Position numbers and translations under genes: made by a program | From: Saksenaea vasiformis B4078 | Lineage: Eukaryota; Mucoromycota; Mucoromycetes; Mucorales; Saksenaeaceae | Assembly (NCBI GenBank): GCA_000697055.1 | Contig: JNDT01001409.1 | Span: 1 to 64,000 of the forward strand | Reading direction: 5' to 3' | Length of the DNA stretch: 64,000 nt | Notes under the pieces: generated by a model | What the model was told of the DNA's origin: nothing | What the model saw: only the letters and a program-made list of their open reading frames with translations | Databases searched by the model: none | Shown here: piece by piece, positions 1 to 10,739 of the stretch | How the letters are laid out: each line of letters opens with the position of its first letter | How positions within the stretch are numbered: the first letter of the stretch is position 1

Positions 1-19
1 GCTGTACAATAGCATAAAC

Positions 20-160
20 GCTTCTAAAGAGGACGCACTCATTTTATTTAGAAGGGGTCGTTTGAAAGAGATGACGTGTGATGTGCGAACACGCAGCATT
101 TACTAAACTTTCGGACGTTCCGATGAGACACGACCATCCTCCTCAATAAAAAAGGGATGT
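20..160 (+). pseudogene. Decayed fragment of an unknown dispersed gene family (copy 1)
   Basis: This stretch aligns by eye with 44560-44690. One reading frame is conserved between the two, with shared words such as LFR, LKEMT and RTRSI. Copy 1 is closed by a stop after RTRSIY, whereas the distant copy stays open longer. Conservation in one frame points to former coding sequence, but I do not recognise the family. The window edge cuts the 5' side. Positions 160-560 are AT-rich and hold nothing else I can support. Confidence 0.4.
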
Positions 161-560
161 CGTTCTAGTACATCATTTTCTATCCTATTTATATTCAAGA
201 ATTAGAGTGGAGCTTGTAGAAAGGCCATGGTTGGATAAAACATGTCCTTTCGGGTGTCTTGATACTCTTATCTCATCTGTCATATTCTTCTTGTTCTTTT
301 CTGCTGTAATCTTGGATCAAGCGGAGTTATTTCATGTACCTGATCTTTAATTTCACTCAGATCAAGATACTCAGTTCTGCACTAATTATAGGTGACTCTC
401 TGAGTTTATTTCATTACGGTCATTACCGATATGACTTATACATCAATATGAGTTGTCCTATACGACAATTATTATTATTTATCTATATTTTTTTCTTTAT
501 TTAAAATTCTTAAAATTAATAAAAATAAACTAAAATACTCTCCTTTTTATTGTTCGAAAC

Positions 561-648
561 TACATTTAGTTATGTCCTCAAATTAGTCTTACAGATCACG
601 AAAATACATTTAGTTATGTCCTCAAATTAGTCTTACAGGTCACGAAAA
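561..648. repeat. Direct tandem duplication, 2 x 44 bp
   Basis: Positions 561-604 and 605-648 are two adjacent copies of the same 44-bp sequence, differing at one visible base (cagat versus caggt near the end). The array stops eight bases before the tRNA-Lys gene. It looks like a recent slippage or unequal-exchange duplication in the 5' flank of the tRNA. Confidence 0.9.
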
Positions 649-656
649 TAACAAAT

Positions 657-728
657 GCCTTGCTAGCTCAATGGCAGAGCGTGAGACTCTTAATCTCAAG
701 GTTGGGGGTTCGACCCCCCCGTAGGGCT
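657..728 (+). tRNA. tRNA-Lys (anticodon CTT)
   Basis: This is a complete 72-nt cloverleaf. The acceptor stem pairs 657-663 (GCCTTGC) with 721-727 (GTAGGGC), using two G-U pairs. The five-base anticodon stem (TGAGA/TCTCA) closes the loop CTCTTAA, with anticodon CTT at 689-691, which reads AAG lysine codons. The T arm has a GGGGG/CCCCC stem and the usual TTCGA-type loop (B box). There is no intron, and CCA is not encoded, as expected in eukaryotes. A run of six T follows and can terminate RNA polymerase III. Confidence 0.95.
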
Positions 729-732
729 TTCC

Positions 733-738
733 TTTTTT
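733..738 (+). terminator. RNA polymerase III T-run terminator of tRNA-Lys
   Basis: Six consecutive T residues begin five bases after the tRNA 3' end. This is the standard polymerase III stop signal. From here to 1407 I see no gene; a homopurine stretch with a long A-run lies near 1334-1352. Confidence 0.75.
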
Positions 739-1407
739 GAACATTTTTGTTTTTGGTTACACAAATGTTGGCCAATAGTATGTCGTAAAACAGACCTTGT
801 CCCGCATAACGCACCAAAAAAGAAAAAAATTCGTTCAAACCGATTTACATCTTCAATGAAACCTTTTGCCGTTAAGCATTTTATTTCTGGTACTTCTGTC
901 GTATGCGCATCTCTGCCTTCTGGCTCATACGACCTACAAGATCAATTCCGCTTTTAGCTGGAGTACTAATCTTTTATTCGAATACCGTATAAAAAGAAAT
1001 AAATTGGCATTTGCTAAACCATACAGAGCAGCTTCACGGTATTACCGTTCTTATTTATTTTTGTGCATCTTTAATTGTTAGTGGCGGTTTTTCTTGATAG
1101 ACAGGTTAATAGTGCAGAACAAGTGACTGTTTTTATTCGATGCATTGCATAGCGACGAGGAAGTTAGAGAATGAATGCAGGTAATCTGTGTAGCTATTTT
1201 GGAATTATCAGAACTTTAGAGACATGGACAGGGAGGTGAGAAAAAAGGGGGGAAATGGGGAAAAAAGAGAGTATACAAGGTAGATTACAGCGGTGGTTGG
1301 TTTAAGAGGGCAGGTGGTGGGTGGCACTGTAGAGGAAAAAAAAAAAAAAAAAAGGAGGGAGGAAGAAGGCGTAGCTGTTAATTATACATAGATTACAAGA
1401 GAAGATA

Positions 1408-4400
1408 TCATGGGAAAAGCATCAATGCCTGATTGATGATGTAGTCCACGACTGCATTTTTATAGGACATATCCAAAAGATCTCTTGAAGGGTCTCTGTC
1501 GCGCATGAGAGTAGGACTGAATACCACCGCAAGGTTTTTAGAAGTCATCAAATTTTCGGAAGAATACTGTTGCACACTAAATCAATGAGGTTAGATATAT
1601 CTACTTGTTTTTTGTTTGTTATGTCTCGTTGATAGTGCTTACCTGTGAAGATGGTGAAGTATACACTTGAGGGTATCATAGTTTGCTTTTGGTAGTTGCG
1701 ATACCAGCGCAACAAATTTATCTAACTTTTCTGGCCCAGCATTCATCGCTAATTTGTTTGCAGACGGAATGAGTACAAGCTGCCAAAAAAAAAAGTACAA
1801 TCCGGGAACTTACAGATAGCATCGATCAGCTGTGGGTACAGTTCGTATGTCAGCAAGGGGTCCGGTAATTCTCTCAGGTACTGTTTCAGGACACTGGTCA
1901 CGGCGCAAATGTCGTTGATTTCTTCATCGTCTTCAAGATCGATTTCTTCACCTTGCTCAAATGCCACCTGAATAAGTCGCATCTGTGCTGCTCCGCCAGA
2001 TTTGCGATAGATGCCCTCGTAGTTCATTCCTCGGGCTTCAACGGCACGAATGCATTTCTCAACAATCAAAGGAATATCACGTTCTTCCAGCGCTACCTGA
2101 GCAACCAGACTAGTTCCAAACATGCTTGCTGTAACACAGAAAAAGTTAGATACATACTTAATGAGCACAATGTATACGTACGAGGAGGAGATAGTTCAGC
2201 ATCCGACGGATTTGGCAGATCTAACGCGCTTGTGGTGGAAGCATGACATAATTGCGGAACTTGCGCTAAACATTTAGCATGAGCGGAGAATCCACAACCT
2301 AAATCATCATCATAATAATAATTGGTTAGCGTACGGACCAAGACTTGTCTTTGCAACGAACCTTGGCAACGGTACTCGGACCGACCTCCCCACATCTTCT
2401 CTGCACAAACCCCGCATTTGACGGGTCTTAAAAACGACGTTGGCTGAAAGGAGTGAGAGCCTGTTACGCTTTCTTGCGACTGTTTTGAGCCCTGTCGATC
2501 TTTTCGTTCATCGAGTACTAGACTCTGGCAACTTCCGTTTCCGCTTGCAAGATCGTACAGCGATCCAGATTTGCTATCCCCATAAACAGATCCAGCTGGG
2601 TCTGCTTTGTTGGATTTTCCGAGGATTCCAAACATATTCGGCTTTTTCTTGATTTTAAACATTTTTGGTGCCTGTGTTCCATTGAAACTATCACGAGAGG
2701 CCGTTCTTGGAATGAAGGTGCTTGCTTCCGACGATTTGCGTTGCATAATGATCGGCGACTGGATTTCGGTCGATGGTGAAGGAGAAGGTGAGTAGAGGAA
2801 CGATGTACCAGCCATCACTGCTGCTGCCTCACGCTCTCGCTCCATAACACGTCGTGACAAGTCGTTGTTCATCGTTGTAAGTTCCGCGTTTTTCGTGTTA
2901 AGCATGATTGTTTCATGAACAACGTCGTCTCGCAGTTTGCTGAGTTCTTGCATTTCACGTTGTATTGCGTCGCGTTCCAAGGTCAAGGATCTGATCTCCG
3001 TTGCGAGCGCTTTTTGTTGTATTTCCAAATGAGATGTCGCGTCAGGCGTACTAAAAAAATAATGAGTATGCCAAAAGAAGTGGTTCCTCTAGCTTCCAGT
3101 ACCTTGTAAGACCTGCTTGTTTTTGTTTTGCCATCTCCTCAATTTCTTTCGCCAATGCGGCGCGATGGCTCCGAAGTTCATTGCATGTTTTTTCCAACTC
3201 AACGCGGACAGTTGCTACGCGGTCGAGATCTTCTTTTCCAGGAGATGTTATGGTTTCATTTTCGTTTGATGATTTTGTTTGTTGTGCAACAAGTAACTGC
3301 TGACGAAGTTGCAAAATAGTGTATTCATGCTGTTGTCGCAAAGTGGTTTCCTTGGCAAACTCTTCCTTCGCTCTTGAAAATTCGTCCAACGCGCGCTGGC
3401 TTGCTTCCTGAAAATAAGGTTATTGATCAATGATGATGATGATGACAAGCAAATAATAATAAGAATTGTACATGCCTTGATCTTGTTAAAGTTCGTTTCC
3501 AGCTCCGTTACTTTTTTGTTCGATCTTTTCAGTTCTTCTTTCAGGCGGGTCACAGATGTTTCATCTGGTGACTGGTGCTTGGCGTGCGCGGAGCTAGCGG
3601 TTGGTTTTGGGAAAAGATCAAAAGCGGAGGAAAAAGGAGTCTGCCTGAGCGAAGCAGCAAGAAGATCTGTCGCCTTATTAATTTTACTGGTGGTTGAGGG
3701 AACTTTTTGAGGAACGGGTTTTGGAGGTGTCGTAGTGGTAGTAGTTTTAATAGATAGATTGGCGCCAAGCGTTTTTGTGAGATTTATCAGTTCGGATGAA
3801 TCATTGTCGAAGAAAGATAAATTGAGTGAGGGTATTTCAGGAAGCGCAAGATCGAGTGTTGAGGAAGACGACGAGGGTGGTTTTGTAATATCCCCTTTCG
3901 ACACGCTACCATCTTTGAGAAGATAAATATTATCCGATTTAAGTTTATGAGGAGGGTCAGACGGTGGAGGAGTGATTGGTTTTGTACCACCTACACCTTC
4001 CGAACGAGAAGGAGTTGGTCGTGTAGTATCATTAGACAACTTCGTTGATGTATCGACGGAGCTGCTTCGAGAGCGGGCTGGGGTAGGCGGCCGTTTGTCC
4101 AGACTTTCGTTTCGGGAGCGGACTTCCAGAGGGTTTCGCAGACCGCGTTGGTGCATTTGCATGTAATCAGCTACTGTTTGGGGATTAAGCATGCGGCTCG
4201 CGTGACGATGGTCGTTGTTGTTGCTGATGATGTGATTACCACTGCTGTTTTTGCGCGGAGGTGGAGAACGCTGACGATGATCGGTAAGTACCTGGGTTTT
4301 TGAAGGTCGAACTTACCAAAGGATCTCTTTCTGCGTGACGTTTGTCTTCTCGTTTGCGCAACTTGTCAGCTTTTCGTTGGTCATGGCAGGGGGTGCAGTA

Positions 4401-4937
4401 AATGCCCTTTTTTTTCATAAGGAATTCATATGAGAAAACATGTTTGCTGCAAGTTGAATGAATTCGCAGACGTACCTTGCTCGTTTGAGTAAAAACAAGA
4501 TCCTCAATCTTATTTTTGCATGACACGCATCGAAAACAGGGTGCATGATATGCTTCTTTGCCTAAAAGCAGTAATATGAGCCAATTACGAGAAATCATCT
4601 TGTATGTATCTCACCAGTCATGATAGCTTCATCACGGATAGGTTGTTTACAAGAAGAACATGTATACGAGCACTGTGCACATATAGGACGACCGTCTGTT
4701 CGTAATAACGTGTTCGTGTGACAGCTGACTGAGCGATTGCATTTTGCACAGACGAAGCTAAAGGGTTGGGTTAAGAATGAGTGGCGCATGATTGCATGTG
4801 TTCGTTTTTTCTTTTTTTTTTTACCAGTCCAAATGGAATAGAGCATCGCCAAACGCAATGACGGAACCTTCCTCAATAAGCTTGTCACAGCCGAAACATG
4901 GAGGAACGGAAGGGTCGTTGGGTGGTGGTGAAGTCAT
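1408..4937 (-). CDS. LIM-LIM-C1-RhoGAP protein (Rga-type Rho GTPase-activating protein)
   Basis: Predicted GTPase-activating protein for Rho/Cdc42 at sites of polar growth. Eleven exons: 4937-4825, 4757-4615, 4561-4476, 4406-4317, 4270-3476, 3407-3103, 3050-2362, 2298-2182, 2128-1814, 1748-1643 and 1576-1408. They sum to 2928 nt (975 residues) in frame. Two LIM zinc fingers lie at about residues 14-130 (CFGC, HLDC, CAKC; then CSSC, CFRC, CTPC). A Ser/Pro-rich linker and a coiled coil follow (about 330-640). The C1 finger is near 705-755 with the H-x12-C-x2-C ... C-x2-C-x4-H-x2-C-x7-C pattern; its middle spacer is 12 residues, one shorter than usual. The RhoGAP domain occupies the last ~195 residues and keeps the arginine finger in GIYRKSGG. 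The intron 3408-3475 has a GC donor; the only nearby GT donor creates an immediate stop. The N-terminus MTSPPPNDPS leads straight into LIM1, which fixes the start. Confidence 0.93.
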
Positions 4938-7742
4938 GTATCAGACTGAGGACTGACCGTGAAGAAAAAGACGAGAAGGCGAGGGAAAAGGGGAGAAAGA
5001 AGGACAGTGCAAAAGATGGTGGATAGGAAAGGAAACAAAGCGAAGAAAAAAGCCGTTTAAGGTATACTCAACTGGACGAAAGGTTGAAAAAGCGAGGGAA
5101 AAAAAAAGAAATAGAAGTTATGCTAAATTTGGCTTACTGGCCGGTATTTCAAACAGGAGAAGTGTCACCAAAGGTAAATTATTCCCTCCAAATCTGGCAT
5201 CCAAACAGGCTGGTATTTCTACTGTGGCACGCGCTTTCCATCCTCACGCACAACCACAATCTTAAATATTTCATACACACAGGCACCGTGCAACATCCCC
5301 TGCGGAGAGCGCGTTGTTAATACACTAGTTCGATAAGCCCTCATTCCCAAGCGTCCGATGACTCAGCCGGGTTAGATAGTAATATTACCCGCGCCTTTTT
5401 TTTTTTTTGGTTGTCCGAACTTCATTATATACATATTAGTGGAAGTTTAATCTTGCCCATTTTTCAAGGTTCAGGTTTTCTACAATTTGGACAATAATCC
5501 TGATAATCTGTTCATCCAAGCTCCGTTAGGCATCATCCGAAACTTTGTACAACCAATAAATAACGTTGAGAGTCCGCGCTTGTTGTAGATCCATTTTGAG
5601 TGGATAGCGAAGGAAAACGGGGAAAAGAAAAAGTGTGTGCGTGTGATCTAAGTGGACGATCTAACTTTTGTTTTATTGTAGTGAGACATTGGCTAGTTGG
5701 ACATCAATTATAATTTTCAATAGCGTAACTCAGATCGACACTAACGCTTCTATGATCCCCAATCATATAGAATCAAGATATTAAACAATTGCACTTGCTG
5801 AGTTTGCGACGATGGGAAATAGTACGTATTATGTAGAAGGAATACGGTTTGAAGTCCTCAAAAAATAGTAAAGCAGTACGGAAATAGATGAAAAGGTGTG
5901 CTCATAATTGGATAGATGCTGTCCAGAACCAGGAACACAGCATAGAAAGTCTCATGTGCCTTTCTTGCGTTCGGAGTTTCTCATCAAATTTGGTTGCATG
6001 TGCTCAATCCAGAAACCTTGTTTGCCACTTTAAGTACCTACACGTTTCTTCAGCTGTAAGATTCCAGAACTTGATATCCATTCCGCAAACATTCTTCTTA
6101 GATATAAAGAGGGCAAGATACAGAATGAATTCCCACGATCGTCGTTGTATCAAATGATCCATTTGGGAAGTACAAATGTCTCACGAACAGACATCACAAG
6201 AGCACCTTTGTGATTTGCTGGAAAGCGTACAGCCTTTTATGGAGTTCTCTTACTTACATAGTCTTAGCAATCTAGAAAGGATAGAGGTCAAGCACGTGCT
6301 GGCGAACTATCTGCATTCTGCATGTAATTCACGATTGTAACCTATCTGATCTCTCAATGAACGCTGAACCTGCCATCGGGTGGATTGAGTCGGCCTTTTA
6401 TGCTCAGAGGGAGTGCAACGATTTCTCGAGATTTTGGTATGACTTGCTTTGCAATGTTAGCTGAGATCGTCTCTGAATAGGAGGAACCCACAACCAAATG
6501 CTTCTATTTTTCTGAAGAAAAAGTTTACACGAATTCAACGGTCGTTCCAGATAGCTTTTAATACCAAATCAGGTATAAAAGAAGTACGTCGATCGTTCCC
6601 TTCCCGAAGAGTCTAGAGGGCGCGAAGCACACGTACATGAATGCCTTGGAGCTTCCTTTTTCCGAGAATTGGCTATGAAATAGAACTCAGACCGGACGTA
6701 GAAACAAAAAAGGGCTTCACCCTAACCAAATTTACACCAAATGGATTCGTGAAGGTACTATAGGACTGCTTACGAGACGACAAAAGAAAATAACATAAAG
6801 GATGGGAAGTAGCTCTATTTTGATTGTTCATAGATGATATAGTTAGCTCAGCTGTGGGTACAAATTATTCGGATGTTGCCTTACTCTGACCGCTTCTTCC
6901 TGACTCTTGTCCACGGCAACAGCATCCAACCGATCATTCACCTCTTTTCAGAGGTAGAGTATTGAACGGTATCTTAAAACAATGGAAGCTAAGATCACGT
7001 CGATGACCTTACTAAATGGATTATTACAGCGTCTTTGGAACGAACGTTGTAGCTATCAATAGACCCAATTTGTCATCCCCTCTTTTTGGGAATAAAAGAA
7101 TGGCCCAGATGTTGCTTATTATTGTTCGCCTTGCGATTATACCATACTAAAGAACTACAGCAGCTTTGTTCCCATCAATGTTTTGTCAAGTGTTGTCTCG
7201 TCGTCAATTTGCATGACAGCCTTCTCGGTTACAAACAGGTACCTGTTATTATATACGGACAGTTCATAGCCCATGCGTGCTACCGTTACCATAAACGGTT
7301 CCTCGGGTCATCAGGAATATGGATCTGTGTTGCCATGCGAAGCATATGCTCACAATAATATTCTTCAATGATGCGCTTTGCAAAATAAAGACTTGTCCTT
7401 GTGTTTCTTAACTTCTTTGCAAGGACGTAACCGCATTTGATACACATGAAGCGAGTGAAAGACACGTGGAAACAAAAAGGCAAAGCGAAGGCAATTAAAC
7501 AGAAAAGATGGAGAAAAATAGTTGGCGCTTCTTGAATTCCAGCAGAGGATGGTTCAATTAAGCGAAGTGCTGCTGTTGTACCTTCGATATTGTGGGTTAT
7601 ACGACAGTGGGTTTTCTTAGACTTGTAGCCAATAAAAATTCAATTCTCTGCAGACTTCCCAATTTGAGCCCAGAGAGGACTGCTGGTCCGTCCTTTTTTT
7701 TTTTTTTTTTCCTCAGCGTTTGGCATTTCTGATCGATTGAAC
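4938..7742. other. Gene-free stretch between two divergent genes
   Basis: The first few hundred bases are a purine-rich probable 5' region of the LIM-RhoGAP gene (read on the minus strand). The last ~100 bases before 7743 are the probable promoter of JIP5 and include a 19-base T-run near 7695. Between them only short unsupported reading frames occur (5888-6157 plus; 7286-7483 minus, with a CIKC pair). None shows a family I recognise or a credible splice chain. Confidence 0.6.
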
Positions 7743-9317
7743 ATGGGCAAGACGGACACCGTAGAATACAAGGAAAAAAAACCAGATCCCCTTGCCATTG
7801 GACAAACTATTTTCGATTTTGCTGTACATCCTAGCGATGATCTTGTCGTTACTGGTGTTATTAGTGGAAAGATCAACTGGTAACTACGAGAAAGAACAAC
7901 ATTAAAGTGGACTGACGAGAAAACCCGCAAAAAAAAAACCTAGTCATCGCTACGGACTATCCGAAAACAAGCATTTATGGACAGTTAAGCCATTTTTGAA
8001 GTCATGTCGAGGTGTTACCTTCACACCAGACGGCTCAGGTACCCCAGTCCTGTTCTTTTTATGCGAGCTGAATGATCTAAAAGACACCGTGTATTAGGCA
8101 TCTACGCTATCTCAAAAGAAAGAACACTTACATTATTGGATATAAATGGAAAAGAAATACGAACAAAGACGGAGGCCCATGAGTGAGTGTGAATTATTGC
8201 GCATCAAATGCAGGCACGCTAAACCATGGTCGTTAGAAATCCATTAAATTCAATTCTCTGCCTTAATGAACGGATGCTGGCTACTGGTGATGAACAAGGA
8301 GTAATCAAGGTAAGAAGAAGGAGAAGGGTGAGTTGTGCAGTTCACATATTATTTGCTGCAGATCTGGGATAGTCGGAAACCTGATCCTGTCATGGTGTAC
8401 AGCGAGCACGAAGATTTTATTGCGGACATGACATTCCATCAAGAACAGAACACACTTGTAGTGGCAGGGTAAGAGCACATAGACACATGGACAGAAAATG
8501 AACTCCTGGATTTAGAGGAGACGGATACCTTTCGACTTGGGATATACGAAAGCCAGATGTAGCAGCAATGTCAGATCACATGGAAGACGAACTTCTTTCA
8601 GTCGTATTAACAAAGGCAGGTATTAATATAGATAAGTGTACAGATATGGTTAACGTGATTGCTTTTAGAACGGGAAAAAAGCTGTGGTTGGGTCACAAGA
8701 AGGCGTATTAAGTTTATGGACCTGGGGCGATTGGGGCGATTATTCCGATCGTATTATTGGTCATCCAAGTTCAATCGATACCATTTGCAAATTGGATGAA
8801 GATACCATTTGCACTGGCAGCAGTGATGGTTTGATAAGGTAACAAAGGAACGCGAAATTTCATCCGTAACTCAATCATCGTGCATTGAAGAATCGTATCC
8901 ATTTTACCCAATCAATTCCATGGTATCCTTGGAGACCATGGTGAAGACATGCCCATCGAACATATACGACTAGTACACGATAAAAAATATCTGCTGAGCA
9001 GTGGTCATGATGAGACGGTGCGATTCTGGGATGTGGCACATCTATTTGCAGAAGGTGGAGACGATGACGAGGAAGGCGAAGAACAAGAAGCAAATGGAGA
9101 AAATATTGAAAATGAGGGTGACAATGATAAGGGGAGCGATACAGACGAAGCCGAGAGCGGTACTGAGGCTGGCGACGATAAGGATAGCAGTGATTGGGGT
9201 GATTCATCGGAAGATGAACAAGTCTCCAAAAAACGACGAAAAAAGCAGCAAAAACAACTACAGCCGAAAGCCAAGAAGCCAAACAAAAAGAACACAGCCT
9301 TTTTTGCTGATCTGTAA
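7743..9317 (+). CDS. JIP5: WD40 ribosome-biogenesis protein JIP5/WDR55
   Basis: Nucleolar WD40 propeller protein. The family (yeast Jip5, animal WDR55) acts in 60S ribosome assembly. Eight exons: 7743-7879, 7944-8038, 8098-8182, 8237-8309, 8362-8468, 8516-8615, 8669-8838 and 8891-9317, totalling 1194 nt and 397 residues. Family words are clear: EDELLSVVLTK, VVGSQEGVLSLW, DTICTGSSDGLIR and DETVRFWDVAH. The tail is acidic then basic and ends in FFADL, a hallmark of the family. The intron 8616-8668 uses a GC donor (AAG|GCAGGT). Splicing at the neighbouring GT would shift the frame and destroy the conserved block, so the GC-AG call is supported by homology. The length is within the family range. 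The stop is followed 64 nt later by dispersed repeat copy A in the same orientation. Confidence 0.95.
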
Positions 9318-9380
9318 AAAGTATATATTTTAAAATAAATGAACATCGCGTGTACTCTTTTTTTATTATTATGTATGTTA

Positions 9381-10575
9381 TTTTTCCAATGATTTTGCGT
9401 CTATTTGAAATTATTCGCCGTTACTTCGAGATGAAGTCTGCGTTTTGAGGTATGACTTTTTACGTTTATCCGATGCTGTGATTTGCGCGTCGTACCTTTC
9501 CACGTTATGTTTATGACAAAGGACGTGTCAAAAATAGGGCGCGATTATCCCGTGTTAAAGATAGGGTTCTTGTCTCATGCAAATGACGTATCTGATCGAT
9601 TTTTTTTATTTCTTGCAAAAGGTGTATGAATAGGTACAATTCTTTGTCTTATGCAGAAGGTGTGCCGTTGATAGGGTACCATCATTTCATGTAAAGGATG
9701 AATCAGTGATCGGATCATTTGTATTTCATGGAAAGGGTATGTGAAAGGTACAGTGTTCCTTTATCTCATACAAAAGACGTGCCGATGATAGGGTACTACC
9801 GTCTCATGCAAAGGGTGAATAAGTGATCGGGTTCTTTTGACTCATACAGACGGTGTCTCAGAGACAGGATTCCCTCTTCTTATACAGAAGACGTGTCGAA
9901 GATAGGTTCCTTTTATCTCATGCAAAAAGGATGTCTCAGATAACGGAAACTGATGCATATTTAAAGGGACCATTTCTTATTCCTTTTTTTTTTCTTTGGC
10001 ACTGTTGGTACAAACATCCTCGGTACGGATGTCAACTTTTTATTACATATCCAGCATCACTCATTTTTTTGTATGCCGTTTAGGCTGCACGACCGCTGTC
10101 CTGAATCGTCTTGGCTATGCTAGTGCTTCTCGCCCTTCGCTCAAGTAAGCAAATGTTGTCATGCACTCAGGATCGCTCATGTTCCGTAATAGATCGTCAG
10201 ACGTCGCATCGCTTCAAGTCCTCTACAGATCGTTCAACAATGGTCGCTCCAGCGCCATTGGGTCTTCCCCCCCCTCTTGGCGTCCCCACCGCTTCAGCTG
10301 CGGGGCAGGCCGCCGTTATTCGTACGGCCATACCCCTTCGGGGGTAAGTAGAAGACAGCAAAGCATTCATTTACTAACCATGAACTATTTTTGATGCTGC
10401 CCGAATAAATTTTGCGTCCCGCTGAAGACCAAGTTCATGTAAGTTGATTAATCTTCGGACGAAACATTGATGTACTGATGGCGGCATAGTCGGTTCTTTT
10501 TTAGCGCAAACCTGGCTCTTCAGAGACGCAAGATTGATTTAATGTAGCGTAAAAGACAATTCAATACAGTATTAT
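9381..10575 (+). repeat. Dispersed repeat family, copy A
   Basis: About 1.2 kb shared with 32650-33715, 45127-45625, 57740-58390 and, reversed, 60480-61250. It starts with a block around TGATTTTGCGTCTATTTG and CGCCGTTACTTC. Many degenerate units built on TCTCATGCAAA plus (A)GGACGTGTC or GTGATCGG follow. Then come the block TAACGGAAACTGATGCATA and a GC-rich 3' block with the hairpin TACCCC-TTCG-GGGGTA at 10330-10346 followed by AGT (so GTAAGT). It ends near AAAGACAATTCAATACAGT. No long open frame is conserved among copies. It lies between the convergent 3' ends of JIP5 and importin beta-3. Confidence 0.85.
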
Positions 10576-10739
10576 TATGTACGTCGTCATTTGGTGCTTC
10601 AATCAGCGTTTTCACACAGCTATTAATGTATTAGAATGAGAAAAAAAAAGGATGAAAAAAAAGAGACTATAATGGATAGGATTTCAAACAAAGTCTACAC
10701 TGTGGGTCCAATATACAAGAGAACATGAATGAGTTTTTT

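Noticed and set aside
1780..1813. 34-nt intron in the RhoGAP gene
   Set aside because: It leaves the wrong frame for the RhoGAP domain; the acceptor at 1749 gives a normal 65-nt intron and restores the frame.
9005..9346. Serine-rich minus-strand frame opposite the JIP5 tail
   Set aside because: It is the complement of the acidic GAA/GAT-rich codons of the JIP5 C-terminus.
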